The notes below the pieces were generated by a model, which was not told the DNA's origin, did no database searches, and was given only the letters and a program-made list of their open reading frames with translations. This document shows positions 9,671 through 18,042 of a stretch of 64,000 nucleotides of DNA, piece after piece; position 1 is the stretch's first letter, and each line of letters opens with the position of its first letter. A program made the translations under genes and the position numbers. This DNA is from Guptibacillus algicola (lineage in GTDB: Bacteria > Bacillota > Bacilli > Bacillales > Guptibacillaceae), in the NCBI RefSeq assembly GCF_020171805.1, contig NZ_JAIVAF010000003.1, positions 930,001 to 994,000 on the forward strand. The letters are read 5' to 3'.

Positions 9671-9770
9671 AGACAATAAAAAGTGATTTTGGCTAATAAA
9701 ATCACCTTTTGGACAATAAAAATGAATTTTAACTAATAAAAATTGGATATGGCAAATAAAATGGAGTTTG
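9671..9770. repeat. Five-copy 20-bp tandem repeat
   Basis: Five consecutive units of exactly 20 bases (starting 9671, 9691, 9711, 9731, 9751) share the pattern purine-purine-C-A/T-A-ATAAAA followed by a variable centre and TTTT. Adjacent units alternate between GACAATAAA and GCTAATAAA forms. There are no unique spacers, so this is not a CRISPR array. Function unknown. Confidence 0.8.
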
Positions 9771-9780
9771 GAGAGTTAGT

Positions 9781-10360
9781 GAGTTCCAATATCTACGTTG
9801 CTAAACGCTCGTCTTCGCTTTTTGTATGTCTAGCTGCAGTGACCAGGTCCTCGGTCGCTTCCGCTTTTTTTGTATGTCCAGCTACGACTCGCAGAAACTG
9901 CGATATTTCACTCTTTCAACAGAACACAAAAAGCGTGTTCTATTTCAAGAGTTCCAATATCTACGTTTCTAAACGCTCGTCTTTGCTTTTCGTATGTCCA
10001 GCTGCAGTGACCAGGTCCTCGGTCGCTTCACCTTTTCGCTTGAACACAAAGGGCGTGTTCATTCGAAAAGGTTCCAGCGCCTTTCGGACCTAAACGGTCG
10101 CTTCTGCTTTTCGATGTCCAGCTACGACTCGCAGAAACTGCGATATTTCACTCTTGAAACAGAACACAAAAAGCGTGTTCTATTTCAAGAGTTCCAATAT
10201 CTACGTTTCTAAACGCTCGTCTTCGCTTTTCGTATGTCCAGCTGCGGTGGGCTAAATCCTCCGGCTGTTTCGCCCCTTCGGTTGAGACACAAAACGCCTC
10301 AGCCTCACGTGCTCCAACATCCTACGGATTTAAAACATGCCCACCTTCGCTTTTCAAGTG
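9781..10360. repeat. Mosaic interspersed repeat block, no gene
   Basis: About 580 bases made of shuffled, partly palindromic modules. The module beginning GAGTTCCAATATCTACGTT occurs at 9781, 9949 and 10189. A stretch of about 125 bases (about 9875-10000) recurs almost exactly 240 bases later (about 10115-10240). Inside are inverted pieces such as GAACACAAAAAGCGTGTTC (9921-9940 and 10161-10180), and the GTCCAGCTGCAGTGACCAGG type module. Short open frames across the block have repeat-derived composition and no good ribosome sites, so none is called. Similar modules are common as interspersed repeats in Bacillaceae. Confidence 0.8.
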
Positions 10361-10368
10361 TTAATTAC

Positions 10369-10397
10369 TTACACATTGACACATACTATGGTATAAA
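10369..10397 (+). promoter_or_regulatory. Candidate sigma-A promoter of ymfF
   Basis: TTACAC (10369-10374), 17-base spacer, TATAAA (10392-10397) with an upstream TGG that makes it an extended -10. It sits at the end of the repeat block and 62 bases before ymfF. Confidence 0.5.
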
Positions 10398-10458
10398 GGG
10401 AATAAGAATTGGTTTCCTGTGTTGGAAAACGATGGAGAGATGAAAAGGAGTGAGTTGT

Positions 10459-11739
10459 ATGGCAATTATCCCTCATGAGAAGAGCTCATGCGGCGGTTTA
10501 ACGCTACATAAAATTCAGACCGAGAAGTATAAAACGACGACGGTGGTCATGCAGTTTAAGTCTCGTCTTAGCGAGGAGACGGTGACGAAACGAGCGCTTT
10601 TGCCTTATGTGCTTCAGAGTGGAACGGAGAATTATCCATCCTCTAAAGCTCTTCGCACTGAACTTGAAAAGCTTTATGGTGCAACGCTAGGTGTAGATTT
10701 AGCGAAGAAAGGTGACTTTCATATCATGACCTTTAGAATGGATTTTGCTAATGAGAAATTCCTTTCTGAAGATAAGCCACTTTTAAAGAAAGCATTAGGT
10801 TTGTTTGCGGATGTTGTGATGAATCCTAAGAAAGTAGACGGTGCATTTGATTCTTCGATCGTTGATAAAGAAAAGCGCACGTTAAAACAACGCATTCAAT
10901 CGATTTATGATGATAAAATGAGATATTCGAATATGAGGCTGACTCAGGAAATGTTTCCTAATGAGCCATTTGGCCTACATGTATATGGAATTAAAGAACA
11001 GATCGATCAAATCGACGCGAACAACTTATATGAGTACTACGAAAAAGTATGTAATGAAGATGAAATTGATCTTTATTTCGTGGGAGATCTTGATGAGATT
11101 TCAATCAAAGACTTAGTAACTGATCTCTTCCCATTAAAAGAAAGAACGGAAGCTTCATCAGCGATTACAGAGAAAGCGCCATTAGAAGTGAAAGAAAGAG
11201 AAGTACAGGAAGAGCAAGAGATCAAACAAGGTAAGCTGCACATGGGCTTCCGCTCAGGTGTTAGTTACGCTGATGATGATTATTATGCTCTACAGGTTTT
11301 CAACGGAATGTTTGGTGGATTTTCTCATTCTAAGCTGTTTAGAAATGTTCGCGAAAAAGAAAGTCTTGCGTACTACGCAGCGTCAAGATATGAAAGCCAC
11401 AAAGGCTTAATCATCGTGATGTCAGGAATTGAATTTAAAAATTACAATAAAACAGTAGATATCATTAAAGAACAGTTAACTGCAATGCAGAACGGTGATT
11501 TTAATGATGAAGAGATGAATCAGACAAAAACGATGATTCGAAATCAGCTACTTGAGACAGTTGACGATGCAAAAGGCATGGTAGAACTGCTTTATCATGG
11601 TGTTGTTTCACAAAAGCTACGTTCTTTAGAAGAATGGTTGGACGGAATCGACGCCGTTACGACAGAGGATGTCAAAAGGGTAGCTGATCAGGTGAAGCTA
11701 GACACGGTATACTTCTTAAAAGGGGAGGGAGCTGAATGA
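10459..11739 (+). CDS. ymfF: M16-family protein YmfF (inactive partner type)
   Basis: A 426-residue M16 peptidase-like protein. It has the two-lobed M16 fold by homology, but no HxxEH zinc motif is present at the expected N-terminal place (ALLPYVLQSGTENYPSS instead), so it is probably a non-catalytic partner of the adjacent YmfH. The ATG at 10459 follows AAAAGGAG by 8 bases; a GTG at 10450 is inside the ribosome site. It overlaps ymfH by 4 bases. Databases name this family as EF-P 5-aminopentanol modification-associated; the neighbouring ymfI supports that, but the molecular role is unclear. Confidence 0.88.
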   Translation: MAIIPHEKSSCGGLTLHKIQTEKYKTTTVVMQFKSRLSEETVTKRALLPYVLQSGTENYPSSKALRTELEKLYGATLGVDLAKKGDFHIMTFRMDFANEKFLSEDKPLLKKALGLFADVVMNPKKVDGAFDSSIVDKEKRTLKQRIQSIYDDKMRYSNMRLTQEMFPNEPFGLHVYGIKEQIDQIDANNLYEYYEKVCNEDEIDLYFVGDLDEISIKDLVTDLFPLKERTEASSAITEKAPLEVKEREVQEEQEIKQGKLHMGFRSGVSYADDDYYALQVFNGMFGGFSHSKLFRNVREKESLAYYAASRYESHKGLIIVMSGIEFKNYNKTVDIIKEQLTAMQNGDFNDEEMNQTKTMIRNQLLETVDDAKGMVELLYHGVVSQKLRSLEEWLDGIDAVTTEDVKRVADQVKLDTVYFLKGEGAE

Positions 11740-13022
11740 TGAGAACAATCCCGTTTAATCAGCTGCAAGAAACACTTTATCATCAGACGATGGACAATGG
11801 TCTTGACGTATACGTGCTCCCGAAAAAAGGCTTCAACAAAACGTATGCGACGTTTACGACAAAATATGGTTCTGTCGATAACCATTTCGTACCGTTAAAT
11901 GGATCAGAAGATGTAAAGGTTCCTGATGGAATCGCGCATTTTCTTGAGCATAAATTATTTGAAAAAGAAGACCGTGACGTGTTCCAAGATTTCAGTAAGC
12001 AAGGTGCGTCATCAAACGCCTTTACGTCGTTTACGAGAACTGCTTATCTGTTTTCTACTACACAAAATGTCATGCAAAACCTTGAGACGCTTGTTGATTT
12101 CGTTCAGGCGCCATATTTTAGTGACGAGAGTGTAGAAAAAGAGAAAGGCATCATCGGTCAAGAAATTGAAATGTACAATGATAACTCTGACTGGCGCGCG
12201 TATTTCGGCGTAATTGAAAATATGTTCCATAAACATCCAGTGAAAATCGATATTGCTGGAACGGTAGAGTCGATTGCTAAGATTACAAAAGAATCTCTCT
12301 ACACATGTTATGAGACGTTCTACCACCCTTCGAACATGGTTCTTTTCGTTGTTGGTAATGTAAATCCAGAAGAAATCATGTCGTTTGTAGAAAGTAATCA
12401 GGCTGCCAAATCATACAAAGATCAGCCGCCTATCGAACGATTTTTCGATAAAGAGTCACAACGTGTTGCAGAGAAAAAGAAAGTACTGCCAATGTCCGTT
12501 CAAGTTGCCAAATGTCTTGTTGGTTTTAAAGAACCTAACCCAGGACGCCAAGGCAGAGATTTACTTAAGCATGAACTTTCCATCAATCTTGCTCTTGATC
12601 TCATGTTCGGTCAGAGCTCAGAGAATTATGAAACATTATACAACGAAGGCCTTATCGATCAGAGCTTTTCTTATGACTTTACAGAGGAAGAAAACTTTGG
12701 CTTTTCAGTAGTAGGAAGTAACACAAGTTCCCCTGATGAGCTAGCTGAACGGTTGTATTCGATGGTAGAAGAGTTCTCGAAAAATCCAATCGATGAAGAT
12801 CAGCTTGAGCGTATTAGGAAAAAGAAAATCGGTAGCTTCCTAAGAGCGTTAAATTCACCTGAATTTATAGCAAATCAGTTCACACGCTATCGCTTCAATG
12901 ATATGGATTTGTTTGAAGTCGTTCCGGTTTTAGAAGAACTTACCGCAAAAGACGTTGAAAGTGCCGTGAAAGGTCACTTTAAAGAAGAATCATTTACGGT
13001 TTGCCAGGTTGTTCCTAAGTAA
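11736..13022 (+). CDS. ymfH: M16-family zinc peptidase YmfH
   Basis: 428 residues with the inverted zinc motif HFLEH at about residues 67-71 (GIAHFLEHKLFE) and the downstream glutamate region EKGIIGQEIEMY, so it keeps the metal site that YmfF lacks. The pair probably forms a heterodimer, as in other M16 pairs. RBS GGGAGGG; a second ATG lies 3 bases further. Ends with a strong terminator before ymfI. Confidence 0.9.
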   Translation: MMRTIPFNQLQETLYHQTMDNGLDVYVLPKKGFNKTYATFTTKYGSVDNHFVPLNGSEDVKVPDGIAHFLEHKLFEKEDRDVFQDFSKQGASSNAFTSFTRTAYLFSTTQNVMQNLETLVDFVQAPYFSDESVEKEKGIIGQEIEMYNDNSDWRAYFGVIENMFHKHPVKIDIAGTVESIAKITKESLYTCYETFYHPSNMVLFVVGNVNPEEIMSFVESNQAAKSYKDQPPIERFFDKESQRVAEKKKVLPMSVQVAKCLVGFKEPNPGRQGRDLLKHELSINLALDLMFGQSSENYETLYNEGLIDQSFSYDFTEEENFGFSVVGSNTSSPDELAERLYSMVEEFSKNPIDEDQLERIRKKKIGSFLRALNSPEFIANQFTRYRFNDMDLFEVVPVLEELTAKDVESAVKGHFKEESFTVCQVVPK

Positions 13023-13023
13023 T

Positions 13024-13048
13024 AAAAGCACCCGTGGGGTGCTTTTTT
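13024..13048 (+). terminator. Terminator after ymfH
   Basis: Stem of about 7-10 bp (13024-13033 with 13037-13046) with a 3-base loop, followed by T residues. Confidence 0.8.
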
Positions 13049-13076
13049 CCTTGTGATTAAAGATGGGAGGGTGAAA

Positions 13077-13787
13077 ATGAAGAATGTCTTGATTACGGGT
13101 GCGAGTGGTGGAATAGGACAAGCGATCATGAGAGAGTATATACAAAATGGTGATCGAGTCTATGCTCATTACCGTTCGAACGAACAGAGCATCAAGGGAC
13201 TAGCAGCTGAGTTCCCTTCTGCTGAAATCATCCCTGTGCAAGCTGATCTATCAAACAAAGACGAATTGCAGAGTGTATATCGATTCGCACAAAAAGTCGA
13301 TACCTTGATTTTGAATGCAGGATCAAGCTTTATTGGTCTTCTAACTGATATGGATGATGAGCACATTGATAAGATGATCAATCTACATTTGTCTTCTTCA
13401 GTGAAACTTGCCAGGCATTATTCAAAGAGCATGGTGCAGCAAAAACAGGGGAGCATCATCGTGGTTTCCTCTGTGTGGGGGAACTCCGGAGCATCGTGTG
13501 AAGTCGTTTATTCAACAGTTAAGGGCGGTCTAAATGCATTTGTTAAAAGCTTTGCAAAAGAGCTTGGTCCGAGTGGTATCCGCGTAAATGCCGTCGCGCC
13601 TGGGTATATCGCGACAAATATGAATGCGGCGTTATCTGATGAAGAGGAGCAAGGATTAATCGAAGAGATTCCTCTTGGTCGCTCTGGTAATCCGGAAGAA
13701 GTAGCAGACGTTATTTCTTTCCTCGATTCAGAGAAGTCTTCTTACATAAGTGGACAGATTATTTCTGTAGACGGTGCGTGGATTTAA
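13077..13787 (+). CDS. ymfI: SDR-family reductase YmfI (EF-P 5-aminopentanone reductase type)
   Basis: Classical short-chain dehydrogenase of 236 residues with the nucleotide motif TGASGGIG near residue 7, NAG near 80, catalytic serine (VSSVWG), YxxxK (YSTVKGG near 145) and the PGYIATN loop. In B. subtilis YmfI reduces the 5-aminopentanone group on elongation factor P to 5-aminopentanol. ATG at 13077 is selected because GGGAGG precedes it by a normal distance; an upstream GTG at 13053 lacks one. Context with ymfF/ymfH fits. Confidence 0.88.
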   Translation: MKNVLITGASGGIGQAIMREYIQNGDRVYAHYRSNEQSIKGLAAEFPSAEIIPVQADLSNKDELQSVYRFAQKVDTLILNAGSSFIGLLTDMDDEHIDKMINLHLSSSVKLARHYSKSMVQQKQGSIIVVSSVWGNSGASCEVVYSTVKGGLNAFVKSFAKELGPSGIRVNAVAPGYIATNMNAALSDEEEQGLIEEIPLGRSGNPEEVADVISFLDSEKSSYISGQIISVDGAWI

Positions 13788-13858
13788 CGATATGGTGCAT
13801 AATTGGAATCCCTTCTAGACAACATATAGGTGATGACCTAATAAAGGAGGGACAAAAG

Positions 13859-14113
13859 ATGTCTGTACTTGATAACTTTGATAGCTGGAAAGGCTTTCTG
13901 CATGATCGTTTATCTCAAGGCGAACAGCAGGGGCTTTCTCAAGAAGTAATCTCTGATGTTGCTTATCAAATCGGCGGTTATTTAGCTGATGGCGTAAAAG
14001 CAAAGAACGAAGAAGAACAGTTACTAGCTGATCTATGGCATGTTGCTGATGAAGAAGAACAGCATGCGATTGCTAACATGATGGTGAAGCTTGTTCAAGG
14101 TCAAAATAAATAA
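13859..14113 (+). CDS. ymfJ: DUF3243 protein YmfJ
   Basis: Small acidic, helical cytoplasmic protein of 84 residues, the usual length of the family. Strong ribosome site AAAGGAGGG (13843-13851) fixes the ATG at 13859; the longer frame from 13778 overlaps ymfI and has no support. Function not established. Ends with a terminator. Confidence 0.85.
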   Translation: MSVLDNFDSWKGFLHDRLSQGEQQGLSQEVISDVAYQIGGYLADGVKAKNEEEQLLADLWHVADEEEQHAIANMMVKLVQGQNK

Positions 14114-14122
14114 TACTGTGCG

Positions 14123-14150
14123 AGAGGGGTGCTGACACCCTTCTTTTTTT
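14123..14150 (+). terminator. Terminator after ymfJ
   Basis: 9-bp stem (14123-14131 with 14136-14144, one G-U) with CTGA loop and a T tract. Confidence 0.85.
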
Positions 14151-14210
14151 TATTTATTTACCAGTACAGACAAGAAAAGTAAGCTAAATCGTTAATCATC
14201 TCTTTTAACC

Positions 14211-14256
14211 TTCACAAAAATCATTTATGATTAAATAAACATGGGTAAATTGTGAA
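14211..14256. promoter_or_regulatory. Nested inverted repeats before ymfK
   Basis: TTCACAA (14211-14217) and TTGTGAA (14250-14256) are inverted copies flanking a second palindrome AATCATTTATGATT (14219-14232). A possible -10 (TATGAT, 14226-14231) with a weak TTTTAA -35 (14203-14208, 17-base spacing) lies in the inner palindrome. This could be an operator, but no matching regulator is recognised. Confidence 0.3.
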
Positions 14257-14273
14257 GTGTTAGGAGTTGCTAT

Positions 14274-15059
14274 ATGGAGAAAAAGGAATGGTACCTAGAA
14301 TACGAAATACACAAGAATAGACCCGGTCTTCTCGGTGACATCGCGTCACTGTTAGGTATGCTCGGAATTAACATCATCACGATCAATGGTGTTGATGATC
14401 AGCGTAGAGGTATGCTATTGCTCGTAGAACAAATTGAGCAAATCGAGCGGCTAGAATCAATTTTGAATACGATGGACAATATTACAGTAACCAAGCTTCG
14501 TGAGCCAAAACTTCGTGATCGTCTTGCAGTCAGACATGGAAGGTACATACAGCGAGATGCAGATGATAAGAAGACGTTTCGGTTTATTCGTGACGAGCTT
14601 GGGTTACTTGTTGATTTTCTTGCAGAAATCTTTAAGCAAGATGGGCATAAGCTTGTTGGGATTAGAGGCATGCCCCGAGTTGGAAAGACAGAATCAATCG
14701 TAGCTTCGAGTGTTTGTGCGAATAGAAGGTGGGTATTTCTATCTTCAACAATGTTAAAGCAAACGGTTCGCCAACAAATCGCTGATGATGAAATGAACAG
14801 TGATCACATTTTTATTATCGACGGAATTGTTTCTGCGAAAAGATCTTCTGAGAAGCATTGGCAATTGCTACGTGATATGATGAGGTTACCTGCAACAAAA
14901 GTTGTAGAGCATCCAGATATTTTTGTTAGAGAAACAGAGTATACGATGAATGATTTTGATTATATAATTGAATTGCGTGATGATCCGGAGCAAGAGATTA
15001 CATATCAAGTTATCGAAAATCAAGCTTCAGGATTTTCAGGTGGTTTTGACTTTAATTAA
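14274..15059 (+). CDS. ymfK: DUF3388 protein YmfK (ACT domain plus P-loop)
   Basis: 261 residues. The first 75 or so residues form an ACT-like ligand-binding domain (EYEIHKNRPGLLGDIASLLG pattern). The C-terminal part carries a P-loop-like GMPRVGKTES near residue 132 and a hydrophobic-acidic HIFIIDGI strand near 178, resembling a Walker B. This suggests an amino-acid-sensing nucleotide-binding protein, but the function is unknown. It precedes rodZ-like ymfM by 17 bases and is probably co-transcribed. Confidence 0.85.
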   Translation: MEKKEWYLEYEIHKNRPGLLGDIASLLGMLGINIITINGVDDQRRGMLLLVEQIEQIERLESILNTMDNITVTKLREPKLRDRLAVRHGRYIQRDADDKKTFRFIRDELGLLVDFLAEIFKQDGHKLVGIRGMPRVGKTESIVASSVCANRRWVFLSSTMLKQTVRQQIADDEMNSDHIFIIDGIVSAKRSSEKHWQLLRDMMRLPATKVVEHPDIFVRETEYTMNDFDYIIELRDDPEQEITYQVIENQASGFSGGFDFN

Positions 15060-15076
15060 TTGGTAGGTGTTTTCCA

Positions 15077-15997
15077 TTGACAGAGCTAGGTCAACGATTG
15101 AAGAGTGCTCGAAACGATAAAGATTTATCACTCGATGAAATTCAATCCATAACAAAAATTCAAAAACGTTATCTTCTTGCGATAGAAGAAGGGAACTACG
15201 AACTGCTTCCAGGTAATTTTTATACGCGTGCTTTCATTAAAAACTATGCGGAAGCAGTTGGCCTTCACGGTGAAGAACTGCTGGAGGAGTATGCCTCTGA
15301 AATACCAAAGACAAATTCAGATGTACCAGAAAACCTGCCCCCTAGGCGTACGAGACCAACTCTTACAAGTAAACCGAATAGATGGTCATCCGTATTTCCT
15401 TCCGTTCTTGTCATCTTATTGATCATAGGTGTGGCGTGTATTATCTGGTTCGTTGTCCAAGGTAATGATGCGACAACAAGTAAAGATGGTGCATCGAACC
15501 AGACAGAAGAACAAGTGTCGAGCGACGAAAATAGCGGGAACGCTCCTGCTTCAGATGAAGTGTCTGACGAGCCTAAAGATGATTCTTCGAAAGAAGAAAA
15601 CAAAGAGGAGCCAGCTCCTGCTGATACTGAAGAAGAAGAGCCAGAAGAAACAAAAGAGCCAGAAGAGGAAACAGCTCCTAAAATGGAACTCAAAAAAACA
15701 GAAGGCAATGCATCAAAATCCACATATGAAATTACAAATGCCGAGAAGTTTGAGATTACTGTAGAAGCGAAAGGAAGCAGCTGGGTTGCGTTAACTGGCA
15801 AAAGTAATAAGAAGTATATCTATGAAAGCCTGACGAAAGGCAAAAAAGTAACACATGACTTGACGAAGGAAGCCTCTGCTTCTATACGAATTGGCAGTTC
15901 GCCTAACATTACAGTCCTTGTAAATGGTGAGAAGATTGATATCCCAAATGAACCAGTAGTCCAGAATGTTACCTTTAATTATAAAAAAGCAGAGTAG
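15077..15997 (+). CDS. ymfM: RodZ-like cell-shape protein YmfM
   Basis: 306 residues: an N-terminal RodZ-type helix-turn-helix (residues 1-70, LGQRLKSARNDKDLSLDEIQ), a single membrane helix near 105-125 (VFPSVLVILLIIGVACIIWF), a long acidic glutamate/proline/serine linker (about 130-205), and a DUF4115-type beta domain outside. This topology links MreB in the cytoplasm to the wall. TTG start with GGTAGGTG upstream. The linker is low-complexity and should vary between strains. Confidence 0.88.
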   Translation: MTELGQRLKSARNDKDLSLDEIQSITKIQKRYLLAIEEGNYELLPGNFYTRAFIKNYAEAVGLHGEELLEEYASEIPKTNSDVPENLPPRRTRPTLTSKPNRWSSVFPSVLVILLIIGVACIIWFVVQGNDATTSKDGASNQTEEQVSSDENSGNAPASDEVSDEPKDDSSKEENKEEPAPADTEEEEPEETKEPEEETAPKMELKKTEGNASKSTYEITNAEKFEITVEAKGSSWVALTGKSNKKYIYESLTKGKKVTHDLTKEASASIRIGSSPNITVLVNGEKIDIPNEPVVQNVTFNYKKAE

Positions 15998-16005
15998 CAG
16001 CTTGG

Positions 16006-16031
16006 GGGGTCATCTTAGTTGAGATGGCCCC
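16006..16031 (+). terminator. Hairpin after ymfM
   Basis: 10-bp stem (16006-16015 with 16022-16031) with TAGTTG loop. The T run afterwards is poor (TGCTTCT), so termination may be partial. Confidence 0.5.
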
Positions 16032-16134
16032 TGCTTCTATTCACAATATCCTGGATATGTTTTCCTTTGTGGTAAAAGGGAACAATGATAAAATAGAAAA
16101 CGATTTTGCTAAATGAACTCTAGGAGGAACATAA

Positions 16135-16713
16135 GTGAACTTGCCTAACAAAATTACAGTCTCACGAATATTTTTAATCCCTGTTTTTCTTCTTTTTTTA
16201 CTAGCGCCACTTCCGCTTGGTGAAACAGAAATTGCAGGTGCAACCATTTTAAATGCGCAGTTAATTGCTGCTCTTATTTTTATTGTAGCTTCCGTAACAG
16301 ATTGGATCGATGGGTATATTGCGAGGAAGTATAACCTTGTAACGAATCTTGGGAAGTTTCTTGACCCCCTTGCTGATAAGCTGCTTGTTACATCCGCTTT
16401 CGTATCACTTGTTGAGCTTGGATCAGCACCAGCTTGGGTCGTTGTTTTTATCTTAAGTCGTGAGTTCGCAGTGACAGGATTAAGACTCGTAGCAGCATCT
16501 GAAGGAGAAGTACTAGCAGCGAGCAACCTCGGAAAGCTCAAAACGTGGATTCAAATCGTAGCTATCTCTGCACTACTTCTCAATAATATTCCATTCGAAG
16601 CGATCGGCCTTCCTTTCGCTACGATCTCCCTATGGGCTGCGTTAATCATCACAGTTTACTCCGGTTGGGATTATTTTAATAAGAACAAAGAGATTCTCCT
16701 CAAGTCTCGTTGA
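16135..16713 (+). CDS. pgsA: CDP-diacylglycerol--glycerol-3-phosphate 3-phosphatidyltransferase
   Basis: Makes phosphatidylglycerol phosphate from CDP-diacylglycerol, an essential membrane step. 192 residues with several membrane helices and the full CDP-alcohol phosphotransferase motif DWIDGYIARKYNLVTNLGKF plus LDPLADK (about residues 60-85), with the D-DG-AR-G-D-D pattern intact. GTG start is set by AGGAGG at 16121-16126. In many Bacillus genomes this gene sits between ymfM and cinA, as here. Confidence 0.95.
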   Translation: MNLPNKITVSRIFLIPVFLLFLLAPLPLGETEIAGATILNAQLIAALIFIVASVTDWIDGYIARKYNLVTNLGKFLDPLADKLLVTSAFVSLVELGSAPAWVVVFILSREFAVTGLRLVAASEGEVLAASNLGKLKTWIQIVAISALLLNNIPFEAIGLPFATISLWAALIITVYSGWDYFNKNKEILLKSR

Positions 16714-16716
16714 TTA

Positions 16717-16746
16717 AAAAGGGAACAGACTATTCTGTTCCTTTTT
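16717..16746 (+). terminator. Terminator after pgsA
   Basis: 12-bp stem (16717-16728 with 16735-16746) rich in A/T at the base, with the T run part of the stem. Confidence 0.8.
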
Positions 16747-16801
16747 ATCTCTAAAAACATATAAAAGATATATGCAAAACTTTGTGAAGGAGCGTGAGCT
16801 A

Positions 16802-18031
16802 ATGAATGCTGAAATAATTGCAATCGGTTCAGAACTATTACTAGGACAAATCGCTAATACGAATGCTCAATTTATATCGAAACGTCTTGCAAATCTTGGT
16901 ATTAATGTTTTTTATCATACGACTGTTGGCGATAACGGTAATCGTCTCAAACAAGCGATCGAAGTGGCCGAAAGTCGCTCTGATTTACTGATATTCACAG
17001 GAGGATTAGGCCCTACTAAAGACGATCTTACGAAAGAAACGATTGCAACTGCGCTTTCCAGGCAACTTGTCTATGATCAGGAAGCAATGGATGATATTGA
17101 AGCATACTATAAGAAAACTGGTGGCACGATGTCAGAGAATAATCGAAAGCAGGCTCTTGTCATAGAAGGATCAACCGTCCTTCCGAACGACAATGGGATG
17201 GCTCCTGGAATGGCATTCACGAACGATGAGTGTACATACATGCTGTTCCCAGGTCCACCGAAGGAGCTTTATCCAATGTTTACGACGTATGCTGAACCAT
17301 TTTTGTTAAACGAAATGAAGGATGAGGAGCGAATTATTTCTCGTGAGCTTCGGTTTTTTGGGATCGGGGAATCGAGCCTTGAGACAGAACTTGAAGATTT
17401 GATTGATCAACAAACCAATCCAACAATTGCACCGCTAGCAGGTGATTTGGAAGTGACATTAAGACTTACTGCAAGAGCAGCTTCAGAAGAAGCTGCGAGT
17501 AAGCTAATCGATACAACAGAGCAAGATATACAAAAGCGGGTAGGAAAATATTTTTACGGCTACGATCAAACCTCCCTCTCTGGTGAAGCGTTTTCGCTTC
17601 TTGAAAAGGAAAACTGGACGATTTCAGTCGCAGAAAGCCTTACAGGCGGTATGTTCAGTCAAGAGTTTACAAACATCCCCGGAGCTTCATCGCTTTTTTA
17701 TGGGGGGATTGTGTGTTACTCTAACGAAGTAAAACAGAAGGTTGGCGTGTCATCTGAAACGCTATCTTCTAACGGCGCTGTTAGTGAAGAATGTGCGATA
17801 GAACTTGCAAGAGGTATTAAGAAAATGTATAACACCGATATCGGCATTAGTTTCACCGGCGTGGCTGGACCGGATTCGATCGAAGGAAAGGAAGCCGGCA
17901 CTGTTTTTATTGGAATGGTATCTCCTCGAGGAGAGGAAGTCATTTGTCTAAAGCTTGCTGGAAATCGAGATGCCATCCGAAAACGAACAGTAAAGTATGG
18001 ATTTAATACATTATTGAAGTTAGAAAGGTGA
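16802..18031 (+). CDS. cinA: CinA: competence/damage-inducible protein (NMN amidase type)
   Basis: 409 residues. The N-terminal half is the MoaB-like domain ([29 protein letters not shown] near 72), and the C-terminal half is the CinA domain with [12 protein letters not shown] near 280 and [10 protein letters not shown] near 345, the nicotinamide-nucleotide amidase active region. ATG at 16802 fits the family N-terminus and has GAAGGAG upstream; the frame extends further 5-prime without support. It lies before recA as in Bacillus, but a helicase gene is placed between them. The stop overlaps a possible helicase GTG. Confidence 0.92.
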   Translation: MNAEIIAIGSELLLGQIANTNAQFISKRLANLGINVFYHTTVGDNGNRLKQAIEVAESRSDLLIFTGGLGPTKDDLTKETIATALSRQLVYDQEAMDDIEAYYKKTGGTMSENNRKQALVIEGSTVLPNDNGMAPGMAFTNDECTYMLFPGPPKELYPMFTTYAEPFLLNEMKDEERIISRELRFFGIGESSLETELEDLIDQQTNPTIAPLAGDLEVTLRLTARAASEEAASKLIDTTEQDIQKRVGKYFYGYDQTSLSGEAFSLLEKENWTISVAESLTGGMFSQEFTNIPGASSLFYGGIVCYSNEVKQKVGVSSETLSSNGAVSEECAIELARGIKKMYNTDIGISFTGVAGPDSIEGKEAGTVFIGMVSPRGEEVICLKLAGNRDAIRKRTVKYGFNTLLKLER

Positions 18032-18042
18032 ATTACGGACGT

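Noticed and set aside
9671-9770. Possible CRISPR array
   Set aside because: The 20-base units are contiguous with no unique spacers and no cas genes are nearby.
9743-10443. Several short open frames on the + strand in the repeat block
   Set aside because: They are translated repeats (the same peptide pieces recur), without ribosome sites or family resemblance.
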